Below are positions 1 through 12,600 of a stretch of DNA of 64,000 nucleotides, in pieces (position 1 is the stretch's first letter; each line of letters opens with the position of its first letter). The notes beneath the pieces are model-generated. The model did not search any database and was not told the DNA's origin. It was given only the letters and a program-made list of their open reading frames with translations. The DNA is from Prosopocoilus inquinatus. Lineage: Eukaryota > Arthropoda > Insecta > Coleoptera > Lucanidae. The stretch is taken from positions 53,054,707 to 53,118,706 of the forward strand of contig CM069874.1 of assembly GCA_036172665.1 (NCBI GenBank), read 5' to 3'. A program made the position numbers and the translations under genes.

Positions 1-1511
1 TGCAATAATGTTAAATTTTAATTTTGATAAATTTGAACAATTTGCTATTTATTTTGATTTGATTTTTTTAATTTTAAACCGATCGCTCGCCGGTTAGATT
101 TATTTAGTTTCATAGAATTTCTATTTTAGTTTTATTTTTTTATTTTTTATTCTTTTGTTTTGTGTTTCGTGTTGTTTTTGAAATTCATCGTTTGACTTTA
201 TTTATTTCACTTTTCGAAATAATCAATTGATCGATCGACCATTGTTTTTTCTTTGAATCGATTTTATTTGCTTTGTTTTTATGTTTTAACTATCAGTTTA
301 TTATCTTTTTTTGTTTTCTCTTTTGTTTGATTTGATTCGACGTTATTTTGTTTTTTAATTATCGATTGATCGTCTTTTGTTTTCCTTTACTCGATATGAG
401 TTTATTTTAGGCTTTCATTTCGACGATTGATCGCCATTTTTGTTTTTGACATTCTGTATTAAAAATTGGCAGGTAGGTTTCTTGACGCATCCAACAGAGG
501 GCAATACGTGCGTTATCGTAAAAAGTCGTGGATGGAGTATCAACTGGATGGAGCATAGCTTATACTAGCAAAGCAATGCATAATACGCGGGACCGGTTTT
601 GCTGATGCAGAAACCCTGCAACGACCTTTTACAACCCATTTTAAACTACGCGCCTTTGTATACCTTGTACTATTTTGCATAGGCAGGGTGAATAACAGCC
701 GTGGAGGGAGTACTCCCTCCACGGCAGCAGCTGTTCTGCAACAACCTTTTACAACTCTGGTAGAAAAGGCGGGATGATCGTAAATTTGACTGTACTTTCT
801 CTCCAGTTAATATTCTCTCCATGTAAAATGTGCATAATGAATGAGCATTTCACATAGTAAACGACATCATAATTATTTAAATAAAGTAGGACTCTACAAC
901 ACGGCAACAATTTCAGCATAATGACAATCTCCTTAGAAAAGTATTTTCGTATCGCTTTATAAGCGCTACACTCTCTTACTCAAACTATTTTGGAACTGAA
1001 AGATTTTTTTTTCAATGTTAAACAGAACACAGCGAGTTGTATTTATAATTTTTTTTCGGGTTTTGATACCTAAAATTCCCGATTTCTCCCGCAAATTTGT
1101 GATATCCCGCAAAATACCCACCACCGCCTCATTTCTCCGGAAATTCGGGAAATTTCCCGGTCATTGGCAGCACTGCTGGTCGCACTAGTGAAGGTGTGCT
1201 GTGCGTGCGGTCTCTGTTGACGTCAGACCATACTACGGCGATTTTAATTGGACAGCACCGTTAGTGTCGTCTCCATAACAACACAACTATTATGATGATT
1301 TTACCTGAGAACCACGCGACAAATGTCGAATCCGTCCGATATTGTATGAAACAACTTCTCATATACTTTCAGCCTGAACGAGGTGCATATGATGTTATTA
1401 CTTGCAGCTAGAAATGAGATTCCACCCGGTGCAATCGTTTGCACGGAATCATGGAATGCACCCACAATGCACCTCGTGCACTTGTTACCTTACGGTAAAT
1501 TTCCAGTGTTA
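1..1511. other. Gene-free left flank
   Basis: I see no coding region here. The first 470 bases are T-rich and contain several scattered copies of cgattgatcg or close variants (near 75, 222, 360 and 424), probably a degenerate repeat. A 28-bp perfect palindrome is at 698-725. Near 1390-1480 is a stretch sharing the words caccc-ggtgcaatcg and aatgcacc with the nested hAT-like element at 2546-3018, so it may be a relic of the same family. No promoter or exon could be supported. Confidence 0.5.
698..725. repeat. 28-bp perfect palindrome between short direct repeats
   Basis: The 14-base half gccgtggagggagt is followed directly by its exact reverse complement, with no spacer. Related words (gcaac-aaccttttacaac at 737-755, gcaacgaccttttacaacc near 617) lie on both sides in the same orientation. 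It may be the centre of a small foldback element, but I cannot define its ends. Confidence 0.6.
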
Positions 1512-1519
1512 CCGGTAAG

Positions 1520-3303
1520 TAGTGTTGTAAATTGGATTATTAACCGGTTATTTACCGGTTAATTATCCGGTTAATAACACTCCGTAAATTACTTTACCTG
1601 CGGTTATTTATTTTGAATTTGGCACAAATTCTTTAAGCCTGCAATAGACCATAAATTACATGAATTTTACATGTAATTTATGACAAAACCTATTTTTCAA
1701 CGTGTATAGCTAGCAAAAAGAATTACATGAATTTATACATGTAAAATTGAAAACAAAGAGCAAGTTCTATTTCTCAAGGTTTTTGACGTGAAATTTTAGT
1801 AAATTCTAGTGACTTTGATTGTTGCTGTTGGCTGTCGGCTCAGATGAATGAAGAACGACTTCACCTAGTTTATGCGGGTATATGTTTATAAATAATTTTA
1901 GCTTGAAGACAGTTTAATCAGTGATGACCATGTGCTCTCCATTTGGATGACACCCTTGATAACATAATCTGACATAATCCAACATTCCCAGCTGCTCGAA
2001 GAAAATAACTTGAAGTTAGAAGCATTAATGGGTTACCATCTTCACCAACATTAACATTCTAAATTACTATTTAGCGGAACATCTTTTTATTAATATAATT
2101 GAAATGCGTATTGCAAATTACAATTCATGAATTTATACAGACATGTTCACATGAATTTTTACGTCAAATTATTGGAACATGTATTGCCGGCTTTAGAGAT
2201 ATTGCAATTGATCTTTTTTAAGTTTTTTTGTTTTTAATGATTAGTGGAGTCAAAGCTATGGAGCTGTTTTATGAGACGTTATAAATGTTAATAAAACGGA
2301 AAACGAAAAGGAAAATCTTAAATACAATAATTTACAAAGTGCACTTGTCATTTTTGCATTGAAGGTTATGGATATAAAAACTTTCTCTAAATTCCACACA
2401 CATTTTACCATATTGTCCACCGTAGGGAGGAAGTTCTGTTAGTTCCTCTACCAGTAATTATTATAATACTTCCGGTTATAAAATCATAACATAACCTTTA
2501 AATTATTAGAAAATTATTTTTAAACTTTCAATGGACACTTAAGATTAGAGATGGGCCAGGGAATGAACCCGGTGCATTGAAACCACGCACATGGGTGCAT
2601 TCACCATGGTTCATACCTGAATGTACCGGGTGCATTCAAAAATTTAAATTTCCCTCGCAAATCGAACGAAAAATAATCTTTTCTTGATGTTATTTAATTG
2701 TTTGCAGGTGGTTTACAGGTTTAATGTTTCATAGTGTATGGTGAATAGCTGAATAGTAAACTTTTAAATTTAACTGGAAGCTTTGTAGCTTAAAATCTGA
2801 ACAAAATGAGTAAGTTTTTGAAATTAACGTTACAAAATAATTGTCTAGCGAAAGTCCGTACAAGATATATTATATTTGGTGTCACTTTGAAGCATTTTTT
2901 TTATGTCTTATGTAAATGTTGGCAACCGGACAATGCATTCAATGCACCGGGTGCATTGTGGGTGCATTCCGTGATTCCACCGGTGCAAACGATTGCTCCG
3001 GGTGGAATCCCATCTCTACTTAAAATTGAAAACAATATACGTTCATTCCACTTTTATCAATGTTTGTTTATAGTTTAAAAACCATTTTCTCACATTTTTT
3101 ATGAGACAAGAGTCAATTTCAACTTTGAATTATTATTGATAAATAAGAAAAAGATTATTTTCTCATAAAATCAGAATTGTGTGGTAGCAGTATTTGATCT
3201 TTTCTGAAAGGTTAAGTAAAAAGCAACACAGTAGAGCCAGTTTTATTTCATTTTGTTATTTACTTTATTTACCGTTTAATTTACCGGTAAATTTACAACA
3301 CTA
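1520..3303. mobile_element. Non-autonomous hAT-like element (outer)
   Basis: The left end reads tagtgttgtaaatt and the right end aatttacaacacta, a 14-bp inverted pair. It is bounded by an exact 8-bp duplication, ccggtaag, at 1512-1519 and 3304-3311. Eight-base target duplications and short terminal inverted repeats are typical of the hAT superfamily. Subterminal sequence is rich in accggtta/ttaccggtaa words, as expected of transposase-binding repeats. No transposase ORF is present, so it is non-autonomous. A second hAT-like element (2546-3018) is inserted in it. A related end, taccggtaatttaacaacacta, closes near 3732, suggesting a third, older member into which this one inserted. Confidence 0.75.
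2546..3018. mobile_element. Nested hAT-like MITE (473 bp)
   Basis: The element starts tagagatgggcc and ends ggaatcccatctcta, giving imperfect inverted ends that share tagagatggg. It is flanked by a near-perfect 8-bp duplication, cttaagat (2538-2545) and cttaaaat (3019-3026). Inside are repeated words such as gtgcattc and caccgggtgcattg. It lies within the larger hAT-like element at 1520-3303, so it is the younger insertion. The 90-codon open frame over its right half has no recognisable protein features and I do not call it a gene. Confidence 0.7.
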
Positions 3304-3311
3304 CCGGTAAG

Positions 3312-4080
3312 GTATCATTCATTTGTTACCGTTTGTTACCTTTGTCGTCAAGATAACGTAATTTCGAGTTATACACTTGTAAAATTCAAATAAACCAATG
3401 AAAGAAGTGATCAAGGAATATTTTTGTTTATTTGGGAAAAACGTAAATACTAAAAAAAAAGAAATAAATATTTCATAACCTAAAATGACTTTCGTTTAGA
3501 CATCAATTTGTTTAGTGGGAATAAATAATACTAAATATTATAAACCTTATTTTTAATAAAAGCAAAAATTGTAATGCGTATTCGGTATTATCAAATTAAT
3601 AAAAAAAAAATGAGTAAAAATCACATTTTTACTTAAAATTGTATTGGTAACTTTGGCACGATTGGTAATATTACGGTAACATTACCGATAAGGTAACATT
3701 GAAAATAAATTACCGGTAATTTAACAACACTAGAAAGCAGTATTTATTTGTATGGATTTATTAATTTTATTTTATACTGTAAAATTAAGCAATATTATGA
3801 AGGATATTGATCGTATTTGCTTGTTCTTTTTTTTGAAATTCTCCTTTTGGCGATTTCGGGCGACTTTACAATAAAAACACCGAAATTTGTGCGTTTGTGC
3901 AATGCGAAATGTCCTTGATTTGATCTTTTCTGGTAACAGTTTTCGCTCATGCATTAGATACGGCGTGCGCCATCCCCTCTCATTCTTAATCTAATTGTCA
4001 TACATATTCCAAATGAAAATAATCTTGCCGGAGAGAATATAAACATATATGTAAACATTGAAGATTCAAATTCGAATAAC
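3312..4080. other. Intergenic stretch left of the zinc-finger gene
   Basis: It contains the right part of an old ttaccggtaa-type hAT-like element ending near 3732 (several taccg/cggta words at 3650-3730). From 3733 to 4080 is the presumed promoter and 5' leader of the zinc-finger gene. I see no convincing TATA box. The reading frame of the first zinc-finger exon stays open upstream of its first ATG for at least 80 bases, so a non-ATG or upstream exon cannot be excluded. Confidence 0.4.
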
Positions 4081-5716
4081 ATGAAAGAAAGGTCTAGTAT
4101 TTTGAAAGAAGGAACAAATAACAACGAAATACAGAAACAAGGAAATCACAATGCTGTGAGACCAGAAAGCGACCTGGCAAGCGAAGAATCTATTGACTCG
4201 TTTATTCCAGTAACTGATTATTTAGAAGTTGAGCATCAGTATTGTTGCTATCGTGAAGAATCTCCGAAAAACGACTCCAAAAATACCATATCAAAAGGTA
4301 ATTTGAAAATTCTAAATGTTACATAATAACCCACCTAATAAGAAGTTGTTACGCGCTTCTTTCTTTTCTTTTGCAGATGGTTACATGCAAAATGACTCCG
4401 ACTTTATTCTTTTGAAAGATAAATACTCAATTAACTCGGAGAAATCTGGGGAAGAATTACCGTTCAGGTGTGATCACTGCCAGCGGAGGTTTCGTCAGAA
4501 AAGTAACTTGGCCTCACACACAAAGCTTCACACAGGAGATCGACCTCACAAATGCGACACCTGTGAGAAGTGCTTCACACAAAAAAGTAACTTAGCAGCA
4601 CATAGAAAGATTCACATAGGGCTAAAACAACACATATGTGAGCTGTGCAATAAGGGCTTCAGCAGCAAGGGAAACTTGTCATCACATAAGAAAATCCATC
4701 TGGGAATAAGGCCCCACAAATGTGAGATCTGCAGCATGTGTTTTCACAAGAAAATAACTTTGACGGAACATATGCGGACTCACACCGGTGAAAAACCCTA
4801 CATATGTGAAATGTGTGGGAAAAGTTTTAGTTTACGAACAGTTTTGGTCATACACATTCGTTCACATACTGGAGAAAAGCCATACACTTGTGAAGTTTGC
4901 GGTAAGGGATGTATTAAGAAAGCTGACCTGCGAAAACACATGAAAGTCCACATGGATTTCGTCAACAAGCCGTATGCTTGCGAAGTTTGCCCAAAAACAT
5001 TCAAACAGCGTACACAGTTAGTTCTTCACATGCGTACTCATACAGGCGAGAAACCGTATAAGTGTAAACTATGTGATAAATGTTTTAGCCAGAGTATAAG
5101 TCGTAAAATTCATATGAGATCACACACGGGAGAAAAGCCATACCAGTGTGATGAATGTGGGAAAGGTTTCTCAACGAAAGGTGATTTTGAGCGGCACAAA
5201 AAAATGCACAGCAGCGAACGACCATTCGAATGTGAAATATGCAATAAGGGATTTATAAAGTTACGGTTTCTCAACCTACACATGCGTACACATACAGGTG
5301 AAAAACCATTCATGTGCACCGTGTGTAGCAAGAGCTACAGCCAGAAACCAAACCTCACGGTGCACATGCGCACGCACACTGGCGAAAAGCCATTTGCTTG
5401 CGCCGTGTGTGCCAAGTGCTTTATGTCACGCGGAGATTTGATGATGCATGAAAAAATACATACTGGCATCAAACCATTCAAATGCGAAATATGTCAGAAG
5501 CACTTTATTAAACTGAGTCACCTGCAAACGCACACTCGGGTGCATACAGGGGAGAAACCATTTGAATGCGAAGTGTGTGCCAAGGCGTTCTCACAGAAGT
5601 GCACGCTTATAATTCACATGAGGACTCATACTGGGGAGAAGCCTTTTGAATGTGATGTTTGTCAGAGGTGTTTTGCGAATAAAGGAAATTTAATTACACA
5701 TAGAAAAAGACATTAA
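4081..5716 (+). CDS. C2H2 zinc-finger protein with 15 fingers (two exons)
   Basis: Exon 1 is 4081-4297 and exon 2 is 4377-5716; a 79-bp GT-AG intron splits a GAT codon. The spliced product is about 518 aa. The first roughly 100 residues are acidic and serine-rich with no finger. The rest is 15 consecutive C2H2 fingers (C-x2-C-x12-H-x3-H), most joined by TGEKP-type linkers, so the protein should bind a long DNA site in the nucleus as a transcription regulator. Finger 6 lacks the usual aromatic residue between the cysteine and histidine pairs (GKGC for GKxF), and the linker after it is longer. No ZAD, SCAN, KRAB or BTB domain is visible, so I cannot name an orthologue. The first in-frame ATG is taken as the start. 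Several reverse-strand open frames across it are by-products of the finger repeats. A polyadenylation signal follows at 5923-5928. Confidence 0.9.
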
Positions 5717-5922
5717 ACAAATTCAACACAAAGAAATTGATATGTACTTCAAAAATTGTATAACCAGTTTTGATATGGAGAGTTCAAAGTGAGTTTTTTT
5801 TTTAGAAGTAAAATTATTTTGTGTACTGACATATGAAATTACATTGGAAAATTTACTTGAGGATTTAGGATTATACAGTGTACAGTGGTAATTTATTTTG
5901 TTGTTATGGTTTACGTGTATGA

Positions 5923-5928
5923 AATAAA
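5923..5928 (+). terminator. Polyadenylation signal of the zinc-finger gene
   Basis: AATAAA about 207 bases after the stop codon, in AT-rich 3' UTR. It faces the EFHC polyadenylation signal on the other strand about 40 bases away, so the two transcripts converge and may overlap at their 3' ends. Confidence 0.6.
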
Positions 5929-5959
5929 TGTTTCAGTTTGTTTTGTTAAAGAATGAATT

Positions 5960-5965
5960 TTTATT
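5960..5965 (-). terminator. Polyadenylation signal of the EFHC gene
   Basis: AATAAA on the - strand (tttatt on +), 64 bases beyond the EFHC stop codon at 6029-6031. Spacing and position fit a short 3' UTR. Confidence 0.55.
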
Positions 5966-6028
5966 CTTAATTTTGACACATGCACATTAACTCTTTTGGC
6001 ATTAGTTAATGTAATTTCCATTGGAATA

Positions 6029-6614
6029 TTATTGCTCCTGTGCTGCTTCTACAGCAGTTTTAGATTCTTTAAACATATCTTCCAAATTCAAATATTTATT
6101 GAAAGCACACCAGTCGATTAGAGTTCCTGTTATCGGTTCTTTCTCACTTGCCCACCATAATTCCTTTTTTATGTTGATGGGGACTGTGTCGGCTACGGGG
6201 CATAAATCTCTATCCAGAAAGTCTAGCAGATCCTCATAGTAAATATTGCAATTCTCATCTTTTTTAACACTACAAAAAAATATCATAGTCTTACTCACTT
6301 TTTTTTATAGAGATACTTACACTTGCAGTATTTTTTCTATAAGTTCTTTATCCACTGGCAGTCTGCACCCTTTTAAAAGAGTGTAGCAGTCCTGTTTGGA
6401 AAGAAGACCTGTTCGACGTGGATCTCTAAATATGAAATATTCCCGAAGTCTCTGCAAGTCGTCCCACAGAAATCGTTTTAGTTCAGTTAGCGTTATGGCC
6501 CTAATTGCATCCCGATTGTACCTTTCCTTTGCGCAATTTGCCGAGAAAGCTCTTGCAATAGTTATCATTTCGTGTTCCGTAAAACCTTTGCCCATTATGG
6601 GACATAGTTTTGAC
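6029..6614 (-). CDS. Efhc1: EFHC-like gene, exons 8-9 (C-terminal EF-hand region)
   Basis: Exon 8 (6321-6614) is preceded by a ttttag acceptor and completes the arginine codon begun in exon 7 (AG+G). It ends at a gtaagt donor after CTG CAA GT. Exon 9 (6029-6269) restores valine and runs VKKDENCNIYYEDLLDFL to a TAA stop. The 51-bp intron between them is the second-smallest of the gene. The first EF-hand loop lacks the usual DxDxDG spacing, so calcium binding is doubtful (inference from sequence). Confidence 0.92.
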
Positions 6615-9600
6615 CTAAAACATCAAACGTTAATTCAATACTTCACATTTTCTTGTGTGAAATTGATGAATAAATTGTTTTGCTTCTTTTTGATAATTGT
6701 TTATTTCTTTCTTTTAATTTAATTATCATTACAAATTACCTTCTTTGATAGAATGATAATTAAACTTAATAAAATGCCTTAAATTTTTTTTGATTTAAAT
6801 TTTTTTAAGATATAAGTAGGTAGGCAACCACAGCATCACGAGTGTATTGAAGTATTAGTAATTTTGCGTTTTTCACAAAATCAAACAAATCTTTTATTAA
6901 TTTATTTGGATTTAAGAAATAGAAGTACCAAACTTTAAAAGTATTTTATTGAGTAGATAATGTCATCGTGATATAATTACGATTTTTAATTGAAACAGCC
7001 CTGGCCCTGTCTTTTAAGTCGCTTGTAAACTGAAAACGAACTTTAAATTTAAAAGGCAGATTATGTGCACATATTTACGTGATTGAGGTAATAAGATGCA
7101 ATTATTTTATTTAAAAGTTTTTTTTTCACTAACGTACACTAACAGAAGTTGACACTTGGCCGATGAAAATTGTAAGTATTTAAAAAGTTTAAACCGGACA
7201 GAATTACAATTGGAAAAGCACTCAATGTTTCACTATCGATTGATAGCTATCAAACGTACAAGACATAATTACAAGTAATTTAAAATTAAGTAATAAACTT
7301 GGATTTAGGAAAATAAATAGACGATTAAAATAATATAATGTACAAAACGTTGAATTCTATTTTGTTTCTGCTTCTCATCTTAGAGTTTAAACTTTCTAGT
7401 TTTTGTGGAATAAATTCCGAAGTAAATCATGATTTTTTACAGAAAGTTTATAAAAGTCTCTCATAACTGGCAAATTATGTCAGTGTAGAATTGTTTATTA
7501 AGCTATGGTGTGTGTTGTAACAAATCACGGGATGTAATAAAGAAAAAAATAATAAATAAAACAGGAAACTAAAAAAATTGAAATTATACTACCGGCTATG
7601 TTCGCTGGTATTTATGGTTGCCTATCTGCTAGGCGGTGCCTTGAAAATTTTATTGTCTGCCCAATGACATCAAATATTTTTTTAACTAATGTTATTCATG
7701 ACATCATGCGAACTATTAAAACAACGTAAAAAATGGAAAACATTATCTTTTTATTACCTAGGTAAGAAATTCCCACAAGGAATTCTATAGGCCTGAAAAC
7801 TTAAAAATTATTATTACTGGACAAGTGAAACCAGAAGAAATATTTAAAGCACTTGCACCATTGGAAGAAAAAATTATTGCTAAGGTAAGAACTACAATCT
7901 GATTCCATTTAATAATAAGCCTCTGCACGAAAGTGTATTAATTTATTTCACTGTTATTTATTATTTATTAACTTGGAGTATTAAATAAAATAAATGAAAA
8001 AGAAAACTACTGAATCATACCTAAAAAAGATAGTAAGTAAGTTTGGTATTTTTTTAAAATAGTAACACGCTTTATTCAGTTGAAGTATTTTAAGCAGTAG
8101 AACTTTATTATATTATTATTTTGCCCACTTTAATATGAACACACATATTTTTGTATGTTTTCCAAGATCAGTTTTTTATTTTGTTTTCAGGGAGAACGAG
8201 GTGCTTTTACTCGCCCTTGGCAGAGTGCCGTACCACCGATTTTAGAATCAAAAGATTTGATAATCAAATACCCTTCAGATGATGAAAAAAACGGAATATA
8301 TAGCATGGGTTGGAGAGGACCTTCTGCTGTAACTGATCAGTACACCCTCAATTCAACCACTATTCTTCTAAAATACTTGACTGACTTTTCTGTATCCCCC
8401 TTGCAAAAGGAATTTGTCGAAATACCCGATCCCTATTTTAGTAAAGTATGTTTAATAACTATTTTTGTGTAATTTTCGAAAATTAAACTCAACTACGTTC
8501 ATAAAATTTTAGATTTTACTTTTTTTTAGGTAGTGTATAGTATTACAACAAAAGTTTTTCTGATAATAATACAGTGTCCCAACAGTGCGTCCTCCGACAA
8601 TATTTTTTGAGAGATGTTTTACTCTAAGAAGTACTATGCCCGCCAAAAAAAATTGCGACAAGTCTTCATGTGCATTTTTGAGCTATTTTATTAATTTTAT
8701 TTTAAACTTCTTTCTAGAAATCCTGGTCAGAACTTAATAAACGATAAAAAGGGTTATAGAGTCAATAAGAAAGTTTTTGATGTAATTGCAGTTCAAAAAG
8801 TAGAAAAAAAAACGTGTATAAACGAAACCAAACAGAAGTCTAGAGAAAAAAATATTGAAAATGAAATGACTAAAGAAATAATAATAGATAAAATGTCTAA
8901 ATACTCCGTTCTGAATTTTTTTCCGGAAAACAACATGTATAAGGTGTCTCAGAAATGGCGTCCATCCTTTAAAAGCTGACATTATTAGTGCCTTTTTAAA
9001 GTATCAAACCGTTTTCAGAAAAGTGTTACAAGTTCTGCCATAATTACCATATATCTTTTAAGCTAGAAAATATCCATTATTTTTCCAAAATTAATGCTAA
9101 GTAAATATTTAAATGATATTTAAAAAAATATTATAATTAACGAATCTGCACACGCAACTTCACACTCTTGTGACCTGAAAAGTAACAGATAATAGGAAAA
9201 ATTAATTTACGATTTTAGAGTCGGATTGATCAGTGGTATGTGACGTACATATGGGACAATAGTTTTGACACATAAATTTTCGCAATCAAGAGAAAAAAAA
9301 TGAGGGCTGTTATTTGAAAAAGAGTAGATGACGTCATGACTAGCCCTGATGCTCTTAACATACTTCTAACATTACAGATGAAATTCTAACATTATTGATT
9401 GTTATAAATTCATTATTAAGCTTCGAACTTGTACATCTCCTGTTTCTTAAAACCTATTGCCAAAGAAAAAGCTCATCTCTTAAAAGTTTAGCCCTCTTCC
9501 TATCATTTCTACGTCTTCTTGCGTATGCCTCAGTTTCTCTGTATATTCTAATCACCCGACTAACTGACGAATGGTCAACACCTACCAACGTAGCTGCATT

Positions 9601-12600
9601 CGCATACTTCATCCTTCGTTTAACAAAGTTTATGCTCTTACGCAATCCTAACTAGTTTAATCTCGTGGTCGCTTCATGCTTTTGGAATATAAAGTAGTAT
9701 AAACTGATACTCTGTTTGATATTCACTAGTTTTCAAAACTTATTGCGTGAGGAAACCGAGAGTTAGTGATGTTAAACTTGAATTTAAATTCAAAAGTAAT
9801 CGTATCTTAATGAAATAATTTCATCTAACGAAGACTTTGATGGACGTAATAATTGTCGAAATTTATTTATTTTGAAGTAATAGAGTTTTCGATTGGGATG
9901 CACTATGTGCACTCAGTATACGCGTATCTATATCTCGGTTTATTCCATGAGGTCAAAACGAGATGAAGATACACTTCAACTCCATCCCAATCGAAAACAC
10001 TGTCAGTCGTATTCACAGAATGTCATTTACGTTAAATGCTCCGTTTAGTAATTGGTAATGATTTATAAATCGCCGATTTATGTTTGATTTGTTAGTAAAT
10101 TAAACAAAACCTAAACAGGGAAGCTAAATGAATGATTTAGCCGCTTTTCGTATTTACAAAGCTTCATTTAGCATACCTGGTTTCTGGAAACTTTTATCAT
10201 TAGATAAGTTAAAAATTCGTATAGTTCTAACATCAGTAACCATAGCAATATTTACTTTATCTGACGATAAAAGTTTCTAGAAACCGGGTATTAATTCATT
10301 AATGTCTAGTAAATGAAACTGTTTATAAATTGGTCTTGTATGGAATAAAGTTAAAGAAAATTGTAAGTACAAATTTTTTAATCTCGAACCGGATAGAAAT
10401 ATGATGGAAAAACACTCAACGTTTCGCTATAGATTTATAGCTTCGTCAGAAGCTAAAAAAAAGGTAAATAAACAAGTTGTCAAGAGAAACAAGTCGTCAA
10501 GAGAAACGAAAAGGTAACATGATTTTAAACTAAAATACGAGTTGTCCGGAAAAAAGGTAAAAGTAACTAGAACTAAATTAAAACTTCTTTTTTAAATTGA
10601 CAGATCTGTATCCTATTTAAAGAATCCAGAAAAGTACAAAATATGTCATTTAAATTTTCAAAGTTCGTACGTTTATGAATAGAATTTGGAGACATTTTAA
10701 TTTTACACATTTCTATGAAACGTCTTTTAAAAATATTAGATTCACTGTACAAAATGTTAGTATTATCAAAATCAAAATTATGATTATTTACTAATGAATG
10801 CTCTACAAGCATTGAATGATTTTGATTATTTTTGTGAATATGATATTTATGTTGGTCTAAACGTTTTTTTTAAATTTTGGCTCGTTTCACCTATATAAAC
10901 AGAATTACAATTTGAACATTTGATTTCATAAACCACGTTAGGTTTTTTTTAATTTCGGTATTTTAGTTTTTAAATTCGAAAAAATTAAATTTAAATTATT
11001 CACAGATCTACTGGCTAAAATTAAATTGTGTTTTTTGAAAATGTGGATTCAATAAGATTTATCGGATAAGAATTTTGAATAAGAGTTTTCTTTATTAAAT
11101 TTAAGTTATCATAAATGAAAACTATCAGAAAGTAAAATAGCTCGATCTGTTAATGAAATAATAGTTGCAATTTTATAATTTTTGGGTGTGTATGAGTGAA
11201 AATTTATGTATCTACCTGACCGGGTAGGTTTGTGAAACCAATTAGTTATTAATTTATCATTCTGTCTGATAATATTTACGAACAGATAAAATAGCGACAT
11301 CTTACTATCGCTTTTTGACCTGACATTGCAGTAGGGTAGACAAATTGAAGCGGGATTTGCTCCTAATAAGTCCCCCATGCAAGGCGGCCATGCTTGCTGT
11401 CAAAGCATAACGAAAATGTCAGGTCAAAAAGCGATAGTAAGATGTCGCTATTTTATCTGTTCATCACTCTTACATCGCAATTGCGAATAAATTGGACAAG
11501 TCGTTTTTGTTTGCAGTGGAAATGTCGAGCTACGTCTCTGCTGAAGAAGCCCCAAGCAGGGCTGAAACAGCTGTCCAGAGGCTGCTCGAGGTTTTCACTG
11601 CAATCAAAAACGATTTGCACAAAATTTTTCTAGATAATATTTACCTCAAGAAAACTCAATGAATTATTATTTTCTTTTTCTACTGTAAATTGTAATCTAT
11701 TATGAAAAGATACATAAATTTTCACTCATACACACCCAAAAATTATAAAATTGCAACTATTATTTCATTAGCAGATCGAGCTATTTTACTTTCTGATAAA
11801 GTTTTCATTTATGATAACTTAAATTTAATAAAGAAAACCCTTATTCAAAATTCTTATCCAATAAATCTTATTGAATCAGTAATTAAAAATAGTATTAAAT
11901 ACTTACAAAATTCAAATATCCCTAATAACATTAGACAAACTTCGAACCATAAATACATATCATTGCCTTATATTGAACCATTACACAATATATTTAAACA
12001 CATTTTCAAAAAACATAATTTAATTTTAGCCAGTAGATCTGTGAATAATTTAAATTTTATTTTCGCGAATTTAAAAACCAAAATACCGAAATTAAAACAA
12101 CCTAACGTGGTTTATGAGATCAAATGTTCAAATTGTAATTCCGTTTATATAGGTGAAACAAGCCAAAATTAAAAAAAAGTTTAGACCAACATAAATATCA
12201 TATCCAAAAAAATAATCAAAATCATTCAATGCTTGTAGAGCATTCATTAGTAAATAATCATAATTTTGATTTTGATAATACTGACATTTTGTAGAGTGAA
12301 TCTAATATTTTTAAAAGATGTTTCATAGAAATGTGTAAAATTAAAATGTCTCCAAATTCTGTTAATAAACTTAGGGATCTTGAAAATTTAAAAGACATAT
12401 TATGTAGTTTTCTGGATTCTTTAAATAGGATATGGATCTGTCAATAAAAAAAAATAGTTTTAATTTAGTTCTAGTTACTTTTACCTTTTTTCCAGACAAC
12501 TTGTATTTTAGTATAAAATCATATTACCTTTTCGTTTCTCTTGACGACTTGTTTCTCTTGACAACTTGTTTATTTACTTTTTTTTCACTCCTGACGAAGC

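Noticed and set aside
4798..5331. Reverse-strand open frames of 68-73 codons over the zinc fingers
   Set aside because: Periodic antisense frames produced by the finger repeats.
8730..8985. About 80-codon lysine-rich open frame on + (KKGYRVNKKVFDVI)
   Set aside because: Not continuous with the M16 exons, no recognised domain, lies beside a MITE end.
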